Shown one piece after another: positions 33,005 through 42,952 of a DNA stretch of 64,000 bases. The position numbers and the translations under genes were made by a program. The stretch is from Ashinkailepas kermadecensis (lineage: Eukaryota > Arthropoda > Thecostraca > Neolepadidae). The notes below the pieces were generated by a model that had not been told where the DNA came from, made no database searches, and saw only the letters and a program-made list of their open reading frames with translations. Location: contig JAOTOM010002694.1 in assembly GCA_034440615.1 (NCBI GenBank), positions 50,436 to 114,435 on the forward strand. The letters run 5' to 3'. How positions within the stretch are numbered: the first letter of the stretch is position 1; every line of letters starts with the position of its first letter.

Positions 33005-33064
33005 TCACGCCTCGGCATGAACGTACCCGGAGTCCCTGCCGGTATTGTCATGGCGTTTGCCTGG
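33005..33064 (-). CDS. weak candidate terminal exon
   Basis: On the minus strand, after GCGTCACAG (acceptor-like), a short open stretch (MTIPAGTPGTFMPRRECV in one frame) runs to a stop at about 33005. It lies immediately downstream, in this orientation, of the 75-bp array. Confidence 0.12.
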   Translation of the reverse strand, partial: PGKRHDNTGRDSGYVHAEA

Positions 33065-33065
33065 C

Positions 33066-33495
33066 ACCTGTGACGCGTGCATGACGTCAGGGTGGCGTGG
33101 GGGCCGTTGCTGTACATACAGCTGCGGCTCGGTCTGGCAGCTGTGTGACGTCTGCATGACGTCAGGGTTGGCGTGCGGGCCGTTGCTGTACATACAGCTG
33201 CGGCTTGGTCTGGCATCTGTGTGACGTCTGCATGACGTCAGGGTGGCATGCGGGCCATTGCTGTACGGACGGCTGCGGCTCGGTCTGGCATCTGTGTGAC
33301 GTCTGCATGACGTCGGTGTGGCGTGCGGGCCGTTGCTGTACATACAGCTGCGGCTCGGTCTGGCAGCTGTGTGACGTCTGCATGACGTCATGGTGGCGTG
33401 CGGGCCGTTGCTGTACATACAGCTGCGGCTCGGTCTGGCAGCTGTGTGACGTCTGCATGACGTCAGGGTGGCGTGCGGGCCGTTGCTGTACAGAC
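33066..33495. repeat. 75-bp minisatellite carrying CRE-type sites, about 6 copies
   Basis: Unit core CTGCGGCTCGGTCTGGCAGC, then TGTGTGACGTCTGCATGACG and TCAGGGTGGCGTGCGGGCCG. Most units contain the palindrome TGACGTCA (for example 33082-33089 and 33157-33164) plus a second TGACGT half-type site; one unit has TGACGTCG. All frames are largely open because 75 is divisible by three and the unit lacks stops. Confidence 0.95.
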
Positions 33496-33519
33496 GGCTG
33501 CGGCTCGGTGTGGGCGGCG

Positions 33520-33753
33520 GCCGCCGCCGTACAGTGTGTGGGCCGGCCGACCTCAGCCGAACACGGCGGCGAGCGGCGGCCAGCGTGTGTCAGACCCGCC
33601 CTGCTCGGCCTCCTGGAGCACTTCCTGTGTCGGACATTGTGGTCAGCCGAGAGCAGGGCGAGCATCCAGCGAAGAGCTGCAGCACCTGGGCCAGTAGTGT
33701 CGGGAGGCTTGCCGGACACCACGGGTGTACCAGGTGCTGCGATCGGAGGTTAG
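33520..33753 (-). CDS. candidate exon, strand uncertain
   Basis: GC-rich unique DNA, open on both strands. Minus-strand reading includes ALRWMLALLSADHNVRHRKC; plus-strand reading includes PALLGLLEHFLCRTLWSAES. Either could be coding, but not both readings are likely. It borders the 75-bp array. Confidence 0.15.
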
Positions 33754-33878
33754 TCGGAACTCGCCCACCCAATCGTCTCGTTAGCTCCGTCTCCCATCTT
33801 TCGTTGTGCTGTTAAATACGCAGTGTGCCGCGTGGTCGGCCGCCGTTGTCTGCACGGCCTGCAGAACAGTGACGTGAT

Positions 33879-33940
33879 CTGACCTGACCTGACCTGACCT
33901 GACCTGACCTGACCTGACCTGACCTGACCTGACCTGACCT
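33879..33940. repeat. (GACCT)n pentanucleotide repeat
   Basis: Twelve or more uninterrupted copies. Confidence 0.97.
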
Positions 33941-34069
33941 GTGAGCCGGTCCCATTAGACAGGCAGCCAGTCTGTGGTGTCCGAGGCAGTGCGCGACTAC
34001 ATTCCGCGGACGGCAGCGGCTGGTGCATGGGAGTACGTGGTCAGAGCTCAGGATGGATGAGCATGGGTG

Positions 34070-34318
34070 GTGCTGGTGTGTCGACTCGCCGCGGTACTCC
34101 TGGTGCTGGTGTGTCGACTCGCCGCGGTACTCCTGGTGCCGGTGTGTGGACTCGCCGCGGTACTCCTGGTGCCGGTGTGTGGACTCGCCGCGGTACTCCT
34201 GGTGCCGGTGTGTCGACTCGCCGCGGTACTCCCAGTACCGGTGTGTCGGTACTCCTGGTGCCGGTGTGTCGACTCGCCGCGGTACTCCTGGTGCCGGTGT
34301 GTCGGTACTCCTGGTCAG
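34070..34318. repeat. 33-bp minisatellite, about 7 copies
   Basis: Core GTGTGTCGACTCGCCGCGGT, then ACTCCTGGTGCCG; two units are truncated to a GTCGGTACTCCTGGTG form. The period is divisible by three, hence long frames. Confidence 0.95.
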
Positions 34319-34371
34319 TGACGACGGCTGGCGAGAACGTCCGAATAACTTTGTGGCATCCAAGCAAACTC

Positions 34372-34530
34372 CGAGCGATTTTATGACGTCGGGACGGCTG
34401 TCGAGCGACTTTATGACGTCGAGGCGGCTGCCGAGCGACTTTATGACGTCGGGGCAGCTGCCAAGCGACTTTATGACGTCGGGGCGGCTGTCGAGCGACT
34501 TTATGACGTCGGTGCAGCTGCCGAGCGACT
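34372..34530. repeat. 30-bp minisatellite, 5 copies
   Basis: Core GAGCGACTTTATGACGTCGG then GGCGGCTGCC. Each unit has TGACGTCG, a CRE-like word also frequent at 33066-33495. Confidence 0.95.
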
Positions 34531-35018
34531 TTTTATTTTTGGGTGGGCAAAACTTTTGGGGCCATGGTCATGGATTCTTTTCTGATTCCAAATAATTGTT
34601 TATAAAATCGCCCTCCAAATTGAACTTCCCAGAGCATGCTAAAGTTTTTAGCATGCAGTTAGCACGCTAAAATATTTGGAAGTGGAAATGCCATGTCTCT
34701 CGGCCTATGTCTTTCCAGAGTCACCGCTTTGGCATCGCATGTAATTATGCGTATAATTAATAGCACCTTAATGACCAAAGCTGTTCACATGTCTTGACAA
34801 TTGTCCGCGATCCAACAAATTTACAAGGCTGGTGCACTTTCTAACCCATCTAGTTTCCAACAGATTTTACTGTTGGCTATCAAAAATAGTTGAATTAATT
34901 GTTCATGTTGAACTGGACCACCATTTTGTTCAAAACTGTGGCAAAAAAAAACGCAGCACAAATTAAGGAGAAATCATTGAACCGTACATGTAACAAATAG
35001 TTTTGAGCGCAATAGACA
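34531..35018. other. spacer
   Basis: AT-rich unique DNA with an imperfect inverted AGCATGCTAAAG/TTTTAGCATGC pair near 34633-34660. The LINE homology may begin just before 35019. Confidence 0.45.
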
Positions 35019-35835
35019 ATGGCGACATCTCTCTCCGGATATTATTTACCTGAGGTTTATGTAGTTAATCATGGAAAGCTTCTTCAAAAACTGGACTTAT
35101 ATAGCGTATATTCAACATGGCTGGAAGATTACCTTTCCGACCACTACCAATTTGCGCGGCTGCGTTCTAGACGTAGATCAGAATCTGTCCGTTTAGGTGG
35201 AAGTGGACAGCTTGTTTCAAACCCATTGAACAATCTCATTGGGGAATATTAAGGCACGTACATCGGCCCTCTTCTATACACAATTTTCGCCAATTACCAG
35301 CTTTCATATAGAAAACGATGTCACCATTGACCAGCACGCGAACGTCACTCACACTTTTGGTGTCCTGGCATTATATTAACCAACTCATTCAACAAATGTC
35401 GGTTGCTCTGAGCCATCTATACCGGGCTCAGTCAAAGTCACAGAAGATGAAGCCTGCCAAAACTCAGCGTATTGTTTCCGTCAGGCACTTCGAAATCGTC
35501 GGTATCTTTATCAGAAGGAAGTGCCATGATCAGCGAACGTCACCGTGTCAAAAACCTGGCGATAGTTTCCGATCGTCACCTGCCTTTTGAGCCGCACATT
35601 GATGCACTCGTTCACCGCTGCACGGCAATACGCATTGGCCTGAACCAATCCCGCCACAGTCTTCCCCGCGGCGTCATATCACTGACGGACAGCGACTTTG
35701 TGCTCTCAGCCGCTGGGTGTGGCGTGGCTGTGTACGGCAGCTGTAGTGCCGGCTGTGTACATGGGTTTAAAAAGTTACAAGTTCCTAAGTAAAAGCGATC
35801 ACCAGCAAGCGCAAATGAGGTCAGATGTCAGATGT
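35019..35835 (+). mobile_element. degenerate LINE (non-LTR) reverse transcriptase
   Basis: Homology is spread over three plus-strand frames. Frame 1 holds NHGKLLQKLDLYSVYSTWLE and YLSDHYQF. After a stop and shift, a GPLLYTIFAN block and an LIQQMSVALSHL block follow. A third frame has VKNLAIVSDRHLPFEPHIDA, then LNQSRHSLP and GVAVYGSCSA. This is the order of the palm and thumb blocks of LINE-type reverse transcriptases. The catalytic ADD motif is replaced by ANV near 35338-35346, so the copy is dead. The endonuclease and 5' parts are missing, and the clade is not assigned. Confidence 0.75.
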
Positions 35836-36430
35836 CCACGGAGCCATCAAATGACTCCCGTTTAGAGAAATGTGCAGGCATCCATTATTGTGTCTTTTGA
35901 AGCTTGTGTTGAAAGCAGGATAGCCCGAAATTATTGCGGAACACCTAGCTTTTGTGGCCGCGTGAGGCATGGGAAGTATCCTATTGTGGCCGCGTGGGGA
36001 GGGAAAAAAAATAATTTTTGTTGGGGGGGGGAAAAAAGACATGATCCTATTCTAGCCTTCCTCAGATTAGTTCGGAGTCCGGAAGAAGAATGCTTCTGTA
36101 CTTAGCTGTGGCTGATTTTAATGAGTTGCTAGAAGATCCCAGGAATTGGTCGTCCCTTTCCTTTGCAAAATGTTTCCAGAGATATGCGACGAAATATATG
36201 TCTAGAGGTATGCAACACATTCCGAATGATGTCTGTGCAGAAGCACATGTGGGTACGAGCCTGGTCGGGTTTCCGATATGTATGCGAGATGAATGTTTCG
36301 CTTATTTGCTGCGGCGGGGTTGCTTGTTGTGCCATTTTAATATGTACGGGTGGCATTCTCCAACTTTTCATGTACTTCTACCATGCTTTTTACTCGATCT
36401 CCGCAAGAGCCATTTGTAATAGATTGGCCT
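35836..36430. other. spacer
   Basis: Contains a G-run/A-run segment at 36000-36045 typical of MITE interiors, and a 109-codon plus-strand frame at 36090-36419 that is not recognised. Confidence 0.35.
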
Positions 36431-36493
36431 TCAATCGTGAATTGCAATTGCAAACGCAAATACACCTGGTAAAGCCTGAAATATCGGCGATGG

Positions 36494-37063
36494 ATGGACA
36501 GAACGTTGAATGTCACCACGTCTATCCGACGGTGCACTGGCACCCCAGTGCTGCCCTCGGTGTCGCTGCCGGCTGCCAAATGTCACCACGTGCTGCCAAA
36601 TGCCGGTGGCGGCACTGAGGCTGCACTGGCGGCTTCCTGCCATGCCCGTGTGTTTTCCTCTGAGATCGTAAGCCGTGTAAGTGCAGCGTGGCCCGGCAGA
36701 CAAATTCGGCCCCGGCGATCCTTGACCAGTGACAGATCCGACGTCTGTTCAGCGACAGATTCCGGTGGGTCTTCAGGGGATCCGGGTCGGATCTGGTCGG
36801 TGGAAGACTCGTCGCACACACACACGAGGAGTCGGTTGTGGTATGCGCTGTGCAGAAGTGCAGAAGTGTGCTGCAGTGTTGTTCTTTTTATCATGGTGTC
36901 TGAGTGCGGAATGCTAAGAACGTGGGATGTCCGTGGTCGAAAACATGACTGGGTTTGGATAGCTATGTGGATGCTTATGTTAGATGATGCAACGCTCAGT
37001 GTTCCCTCCTCAGAGTTGGGTGCTATTTTACCAATGCTGTTGCGACTTTTTTTATATGTGTAG
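36494..37063 (+). CDS. candidate ORF, strand uncertain
   Basis: Plus-strand frame of 189 codons from ATG at 36494 to TAG, with ordinary composition (ATDSGGSSGDPGRIWSVEDS and FIMVSECGMLRTWDVRGRKH). A minus-strand frame at 36431-36703 looks equally protein-like over the first part. GC-rich at the left and AT-richer at the right, so an exon boundary may lie inside. No domain recognised. Confidence 0.18.
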   Translation: MDRTLNVTTSIRRCTGTPVLPSVSLPAAKCHHVLPNAGGGTEAALAASCHARVFSSEIVSRVSAAWPGRQIRPRRSLTSDRSDVCSATDSGGSSGDPGRIWSVEDSSHTHTRSRLWYALCRSAEVCCSVVLFIMVSECGMLRTWDVRGRKHDWVWIAMWMLMLDDATLSVPSSELGAILPMLLRLFLYV

Positions 37064-38397
37064 AATTGATGTCTTGGTGTGATGCAGGTAATAAAGAGAT
37101 ATTGTTTTTATATGGGTGTTTTGGACCTTGGTGACTTGCATTGCCCACTCGTTTCTCTCTATGTTCAATTTTGTGACGCCAACGGTTCAAGTGGATCAAA
37201 TGTACTCAATTTGCAGAATAGATCCGGCGTTAGGCTCTGCATATTCTTGTATAGAAAAGGAGGTCCACATACAGTCGTAACGCACAAAGAAGCACCAGGA
37301 AATTTGGCATCTGAGGAAATATTTTGGAACTAAATTTATATTCCAATTTCACTTTGAGCTAGATAATAGCATCAATCAGCTAGATGATAGTGCCTCATTG
37401 CCTTTTATAATTAATAAAGTCTGCTCTCACTGCTTCGAATTTCATATGACATTAATTTGTTCCTCACTTCTTTGAGAGAAGAGAACATCAACTCCTGACA
37501 ATGAGCTGATGTCGAGTTCCGGAGCGCTCATGCATGATGCTCCGGAAGTGTATAATGTTGAGTTGCCGTGAATGTATCGATAGCGATTTTTATCGACTTC
37601 ATGGATATCTAGAAAACTGTCTACAATAAGTTTTCCTCGGTAACTTCGCTTTTGGTGTGTGAATACATTTTATCTGTATCTTGCTTGCTGGCTTCTTTAG
37701 CTTTATCTTGCCCTCAGTGTGATAGTGGTCATAAGCGCAACCGAAAAGGTCTCGAAAAAGTGGTACTGACGTCCGAAAGTTATTGTTTTATTTTCTTGGG
37801 GGGGGAATAAATAACTTCCGAAGTTTTGGAACCGAAATATTAAGTGAACGAAATCCGACCAATGTTTTTTTCTGTGGGGGGGGGGGATGCAGTGGTGACT
37901 GCCTCACCCCATTTCATTACCTCGGCCCGCCCCTGTTTGAACCCTGCAGAATGTCAGTCATCCCACCTCACCGCTCCCATCCGCCAGCTGTCGGACGACC
38001 TCTGACACAGTCTCGCGCGGTGCCGTCCTCTCTCTGACATGAACTGCCCTGTGGCGCCTTGCACTCTCTGGTGCTGCTTACGACCGCTTCGGGTGTGTTG
38101 AATTTGTGGAGGTTATCAGCTGTGGAGGTTATGATACATCTCCTTATGAACAGACGAAAATGCACAATTGCTAATGTTGCGAATTGGGCAAGTGATTGGG
38201 ATTTTGCAAAATGTAGTTTGTTATCAGAAAAAAGACCGAAGAGTAAGGTTATTAATGTCTGGGGGTTCAGCGTGAAAAAAAATGTGCTCTTCTGCGCGTC
38301 GTCTTGCCCCTAAATTCTTAAAACTGGTACACCGACGGCAGGTCTGGCCGGCTCCGTCATCTGTCACGTGACAGACTGTGGCAGAGTATTGTCCGAG
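37064..38397. other. spacer with a MITE-like end
   Basis: AT-rich unique DNA. At 37860-37935 a G-run and a segment reading CAGGGGCGGGCCGAGG on the minus strand mark a MITE-like end of the CAGNGGCG type; its partner end was not found. Confidence 0.4.
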
Positions 38398-38583
38398 GTC
38401 GACTGCCCTGCCCCGGGACTGGATCAGGTCAATTATCCTGCCCGGGGACGGGATCAGGTCGACTGTCCTGCCCCAGGACGGGATCAGGGCGACTGTCCTG
38501 CCCCGCGACGGGATAAGGCGACTGTCCTGCCCCAGGACGGGATCAGGTCGACTGTCCTGCCCCGGGACGGGATCAGGTCGAGT
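38398..38583. repeat. 30-bp minisatellite, about 6 copies
   Basis: Core GTCGACTGTCCTGCCCCGGG then ACGGGATCAG. CAG|GTCGAC recurs in each unit on the plus strand, and an exon-like stretch (VTDCGRVLSE) ends at CCGAG|GTCGAC at its left edge. Being a multiple of three, the array stays open on both strands. Confidence 0.95.
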
Positions 38584-38762
38584 GGCACGGCGTCGCAGCC
38601 GCCCCTGTTTTGGAGCTGAATGAGATCGGAGCGTGCTCTCCACTGGTGGATGTCCGGATAGCGAAGCTGCTGGTTAAGCTGGAACATCTGATTGGATAAG
38701 GTGTCTACGAGCGCTTGATCGAACACGTCTGTGTTTGGTGGAGCGCCGTGAGATGACGGAGT
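38484..38762 (-). CDS. candidate exon running into the 30-bp array
   Basis: On the minus strand, after GATCAG (acceptor-like, exon from 38762), about 58 unique codons follow with convincing protein character (TDVFDQALVDTLSNQMFQLN, then QQLRYPDIHQWRARSDLIQL). The frame enters the 30-bp repeat in frame at about 38583 and stops near 38484, so the protein could carry a few 10-residue repeats. No family recognised. Confidence 0.33.
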   Translation of the reverse strand, partial: TPSSHGAPPNTDVFDQALVDTLSNQMFQLNQQLRYPDIHQWRARSDLIQLQNRGGCDAVPLDLIPSRGRTVDLIPSWGRTVALSRRGAGQSP

Positions 38763-38946
38763 CTGATCTGATCGGCTGTGTAATGGCGAAGAGGATGTGG
38801 TGAAGGGGCTAATGGCGTAATGTCAAAGAGTTCATTTTGTCCGTCTCACATCACTTCGGATATGGCTCAAAGGTGGCTGATATTAAAACAATGTCTAATA
38901 TCGTCGTGGTTAAGTGATTCAGAAGTGCGTAGCTAGCTCGCTTGTG

Positions 38947-38950
<4 letters not shown>

Positions 38951-39026
<76 letters not shown>
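38951..39026. repeat. (TA)n microsatellite
   Basis: About 76 bp of perfect alternating A and T. Confidence 0.98.
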
Positions 39027-39028
<2 letters not shown>

Positions 39029-39515
39029 ATCATGATGCGTGGAAGGACCACAATCCTTCCAAATGGAATGCACGTTGTGATGCTTATCACTCTCCTTCAT
39101 GGCTGGAGATTCCGGGTTGGTTCTGGTGCTCTGGACCCCCTGGTTTGGTACCCTGCTCATGTTAATTTGTGATTTTTCCTATTCAATCTGAAAATATGTC
39201 TTGAAAATAAGGACTTCGACCCCCTGGCTTCGTGAGAGATCGTGAGAGAGATCGTGAGAGATCGTGAGAGACCTTGCTGCCATATGTTCGTTGCCGACTC
39301 CCCTGGCAGAGCTAGCCCGGCTACGACTGCATCCCACCTGGTGGGGTGTAGCTTCGGTCGCTCGGCGTCCCAGCAGCCCTCTGACAAGTGGCGCTATTAT
39401 AGTGATGGTAACGCATCCGCAGATGTTCACCTCGGGCTGTCACCATGACCGTCTTGGCGTCTATGCTCTGCCCTGCCCTCCCCTGGCGCCTGCCGTCTCG
39501 GTTGTTCCCCGTGGA
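39027..39515. other. spacer with short GATCGTGAGAGA repeat
   Basis: Three to four copies of GATCGTGAGAGA lie at 39236-39270. No gene recognised. Confidence 0.5.
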
Positions 39516-39690
39516 CGCCCGTGCAGTGGACCCCGGGACGCCGTGCAGTGGACCCCGTGCAGTAGACTCCGGGACGCCGTGTACCGGTGCATCAGGCAGA
39601 GTCGCCGTGCAGTAGGCTCCGGGACGTCGTGCAGTAGACCCCGGGACGCCACGTACCGGTGCACCAGACAGAGTCGCCGTGCACTAGTGG
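39516..39690. repeat. imperfect repeat, two blocks of about 80 bp
   Basis: Words CCGTGCAGTAGACTCCGGGA and CGTACCGGTGCA(T/C)CAG with CAGAGTCGCCGTGCA recur twice, and a smaller 23-bp CCCCGGGACGCCGTGCAGT sub-repeat lies inside. Confidence 0.75.
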
Positions 39691-39937
39691 CGCCACGAGC
39701 GGCGAGCTCTCAGCACGCTTGGCTGTTGCTGACGGCCGGCTGAGCTATCGTTGGCGGATCGGCGCGGCCGTCGGCGAGTGGTCGGCCGGCGCCTGCACTC
39801 TGCTCAGCTCACGGCAGCGTACGGCCGCCCCCCTGGCCGCTGAACGCACGCGCCGCAATGCTGCAGCTGTACGAGCCGGGACGAGCAGCTTTGTGCGGCC
39901 GCCGGCGCGGCTAATGGCCGCCGGCCAGATCAAGTGA
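39691..39937 (+). CDS. candidate coding segment, Ala/Arg-rich
   Basis: Plus-strand frame (open from 39659) ending in TGA, with VADGRLSYRWRIGAAVGEWS and RNAAAVRAGTSSFVRPPARL. GC-rich in third positions. A minus-strand frame (39745-40038) overlaps it. Product unknown. Confidence 0.22.
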
Positions 39938-40052
39938 TTTGTCACGCCGCCCGTCACACTGTCGTCCCGCCCACGTGACGCAATGTGTGACGACGTGACT
40001 GACTCTGGAGCGGCGGGCGGATGGCCGCCGCTGAGCAACGCCCGTGTGCCAT

Positions 40053-40970
40053 TCCTTTTCCCTTCAGAATGGGGGTCATTGGGATGAACTAGATGGTCTT
40101 TGAGGGTAGACTTGGACCGGTGGCCAACTCGGATGTCATGTGCTGCGAGAATTCGTGAGATTCTCCCACTGACTGATGCCTTTCACGTAGGCTAAGCTGA
40201 CGTAAGTCCATTTGTGAGCTTGCGATTGGTTCCCGTTTGTTCGTGGCCTGGCCGTCGCCTTTTCTTCGAATGATTTTGGGTAACCGTTGTCGAAAGAGGC
40301 TTGCTTTAGGTAGGTGACCTCAGCTTTCCGCGTGCTTTCATCGATACACATGTTGGTGGCCCGTTCATCTTAGCACTCCCACTTTTTATGTAGTTAGCGT
40401 GGCGAGAATCGTGTTTGATGTGGTCGTTCGAGTGGGTGGGTTTCCTATGCACCGAAGTTGCCAGTTTATGTCCATGTCTGATGACGAGTACGTCAAGAAG
40501 CGACAACGTGCCACTCCTTTCCACTTCCATCGTGAACTTAATTTCTTCACAGCGGCTATTGAGGTGCTCCAAGAACCGGTCGAGTGCCTTCTTTTGATGT
40601 GGCCATATAACCATAAATGAGGCATCGACATACCGTCTCCAGTATATCGGCTTGAGTGGGACTGTTCTTAGAAGCCGGTCCTCCAGGTCTTCCACAAAGG
40701 CATTGGCCAACGTGACGGACAGGCTTAGCCCCATGGGGCTAAGCCCCATTTGGCTTCTTCGAGGTATTTACCTTGACATTTGAAGCAGCTTCAGACTAGA
40801 CATGCAGTCATAAGTCCCCGTATGCTATGGACATCCAGGTCGCATTGGTCAGGTAAGGCGTTGTCCGTCTCAAGCTTCGAGCAGATCACATTGACCGCTT
40901 CCCTGGTCGGTACATGAGTAGGGAATGAGGTGACATGAAAACTATCCAGCAGATCGGTCGATGACACACG
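40053..40970 (-). mobile_element. Penelope-like element reverse transcriptase, inactivated
   Basis: Read from 40970 downwards on the minus strand the blocks follow Penelope-like reverse transcriptases. They are LLDSFHVTSFPTHVPTREAV, a variable CSKLETDNALPDQCDLDVHS region, FKCQGKYLEE, LSVTLANAFVEDLEDRLL, YVDASF, FLEHLNSRCEEIKFTMEVE, LSLLDVLV, SVHRKPTHSNDH, GYPKSF, YVSLAYVKGI and, in another frame, RISRILAAHDIRVGHRSKST. The copy is broken by an in-frame TGA at 40791-40793 and a frameshift near 40165-40180. The catalytic YVDD is changed to YVDA (40621-40632). No GIY-YIG endonuclease domain is visible downstream. Confidence 0.88.
40722..40745. repeat. 24-bp perfect palindrome inside the dead reverse transcriptase
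   Basis: GGCTTAGCC followed by CCATGGGGCTAAGCC reads identically on both strands. It replaces the AMGSPLS-type segment expected at this point of the reverse transcriptase, so it probably arose by a local inverted duplication. Confidence 0.9.
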
Positions 40971-41343
40971 TTAGGCGTCAGACGCAATGTTAATGCGGAC
41001 ATCGGGGGGGGAATCTCCAGTAAAGAAAGAAAACGGGTAGGCTCCTGACGTCAGTCAAGAACTCCGAATTATGCGCCCGCGACAAGCGCGCCCGGATGCT
41101 CACTAGTGTGTGCGCGAAGAATATAGTTACAATTTATGAGACTCTGTCTCTATAAAATATGATGCCCAGTGCGTTTAGGAAAGTTAGTTTGCCTTCAGAC
41201 GTCAATATCATTTTCACTTACAGTGATATATTACTCATATTGTTACTTTGAGTATTGTCTTCTGGAACTAATTTCGACCATAGACGGCCGGCCGCCGGCG
41301 GCTAATGTCCGCGCTTGATGCGTAACGATTTAGCTTTTGAATC
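40971..41343. other. spacer
   Basis: Unique sequence; the N-terminal part of the Penelope-like ORF is not recognisable here. Confidence 0.4.
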
Positions 41344-41580
41344 TCAAAGTCGGGGAACTTTTTGGTTACGTATTAAGACTTTCCAAGAACAGGGGATATT
41401 TTTTGTGAGGTAGGCGGCTGTTTTATAGACGGATTGGACTTTCAGTGTGTCCGCGGTGCCGGGGGCGAAGAAGAGGTCTGGCGCGGGGTCGACCGGGCTC
41501 TCGAGGTCCTGTACCTTGGCTGCACTCAGCGGGAGTGGACCAGTGGTTGGGCGAGAGGGAGATGGGCCATTCCACACCCA
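41344..41580 (-). CDS. candidate coding segment, unknown
   Basis: Minus-strand frame ending in a stop at 41344, with unique protein-like sequence (KVQDLESPVDPAPDLFFAPG, then TLKVQSVYKTAAYLTKNIP). Upstream it runs into the C-rich array, where it becomes low-complexity Gly/Val. Plus-strand frames overlap it. It could be a downstream exon or part of a mobile element; not recognised. Confidence 0.25.
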   Translation of the reverse strand, partial: WVWNGPSPSRPTTGPLPLSAAKVQDLESPVDPAPDLFFAPGTADTLKVQSVYKTAAYLTKNIPCSWKVLIRNQKVPRL

Positions 41581-41735
41581 CTGCTCCCCAACACCACACC
41601 CACACCCACTACTCCCCCACCCACACCCACTACCCCCACCCACACCCACTACCCCCCACCCACACCCACTGCTCCTCCACCCACACCCACTACTCCCCCA
41701 CACCCCACCCACACCCACTACTCCCTCACCCACAC
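41581..41735. repeat. C/A-rich array of about 20-bp units
   Basis: Core CACCCACACCCACTACTCCC with variable C-runs. The minus strand is a succession of G-triplets (GGGTGTGGGTGGGGG) and has G-quadruplex potential. Confidence 0.9.
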
Positions 41736-41914
41736 CTGCCTCAGAGGCACTGCGACTGCAACGACGCCGCCGCAGACGATCGCTTTTGCGCCAACCACTG
41801 CACCGCCAGGATCGCTGGGATTATTTGTCTGCGGCGGCGGCGGCAGCAGCAGGGACGGCGGTCAGGCTGGTGATCCATCCTGGTGATCCATCGCTCGGTG
41901 GAGCGGCAGTCACT

Positions 41915-42011
41915 CGCTCGCCCAGGTGCGGGGCAGCCGCGTGATAAACGCCCAGGTGCCGGGCAGCCGCGTGATATACGCCCAGGTGCCGGGCAGCCGC
42001 GTGATAAACGC
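41915..42011. repeat. 30-bp repeat, 3 copies
   Basis: Core GCCCAGGTGCCGGGCAGCCG then CGTGATAAAC. CCCAG|GTGC in each copy is donor-like, and the first copy starts at such a site after a GC-rich open stretch (41740-41930). Confidence 0.93.
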
Positions 42012-42293
42012 CGCAGCCGCGCCTCAGACGTCACACTTTTTGCCGCCTCCAATTCAGGCCGTCGTTCCGTGCCGGGCATGTTTGTCTTCCGCGTCGGGCG
42101 TCGGCGTCGACGAGGACGCGGCTCTGCGGGCGTCCGACAGCGAGTGCTGTCTCCGACCGGCGTACATGCAAGTACGGTGCCGACCGGGGCGAGCAGAGGA
42201 TGTGTGCAGTGCCGGTGGCGCCAGATGTTTGAATTGAGTCCTGCCGGATCAGTGTTCTGGGAGAGCTTCCCTTACTCGTCCAATGCTCTGTGA
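42012..42293 (+). CDS. candidate coding segment, Arg/Ser-rich
   Basis: Plus-strand frame (open from 41883 through the 30-bp repeat) ending in TGA at 42293, including FAASNSGRRSVPGMFVFRVG and ELSPAGSVFWESFPYSSNAL. Unrecognised. A second plus frame to 42237 also exists. Confidence 0.2.
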   Translation, partial: RSRASDVTLFAASNSGRRSVPGMFVFRVGRRRRRGRGSAGVRQRVLSPTGVHASTVPTGASRGCVQCRWRQMFELSPAGSVFWESFPYSSNAL

Positions 42294-42604
42294 AGCGATA
42301 ACTGACCTATCAGGACCGATTTTTGCTCTCCGACTTGAAGCACGGCTGGGTCATGTAGATGTCCGCCGAGGCACAGCGGAAAGAACGCGAGAGAAGTGCT
42401 TGCTTGACTCGAGCAAAACTCAAATTTGGCTCGTGGCGTTCAAGGTTGGGACAAGCTGGACTAGTATGATTGATGCGTTCGATGCTGGCGGGAGGGAGGA
42501 AGAAGTGAGACGGAACCTACTCAGTCGATACAGAGTTCAAGAGTCGCCACAGAAACGCGGCCACGTCGTGGTCAAAGCAGGGACGAACAAGCTGCAAGTT
42601 CCGC

Positions 42605-42952
42605 ATGGGTCGCGAAGTAGTCGGTCCGCCGGGCGTCAGCATGGCCGTCCGTCGCAGGCGCGCCAGTATCACCACAGCAGCGCCACTATCGCCGATACAT
42701 CGGCGCCGGGCGGACAGTGGACAACGCTGCGGACGTGTCTGTGCCGGGCGGACAGTGGACAACGCTGCGGACGTGTCGGCGCCGGGCGGACAATGGCCAA
42801 CGTTAATCGGCCGGTCATCGACTGGACGCGGCCGTCGGTTCCTTTTCCGGCTGTCAGAGGCGGCTGATGGTCTCTTCAGACGGGCAGTGGGACGATCGCT
42901 GGGCGCCTCACGCTGGCCGACCCGCCGACAGCAGCAGGCTCGAAATGAACAG
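42605..42952 (+). CDS. candidate exon with an internal 36-bp in-frame repeat
   Basis: Plus-strand frame of 116 codons ending in phase 0 at ATGAACAG|GTGTTC. It includes REVVGPPGVSMAVRRRRASI and RRFLFRLSEAADGLFRRAVG, both protein-like. A 36-bp repeat (about 2.5 copies, 42700-42790, core GGGCGGACAGTGGACAACGC) is read through in frame. Other frames are also open here, so confidence is limited. Product unknown. Confidence 0.28.
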
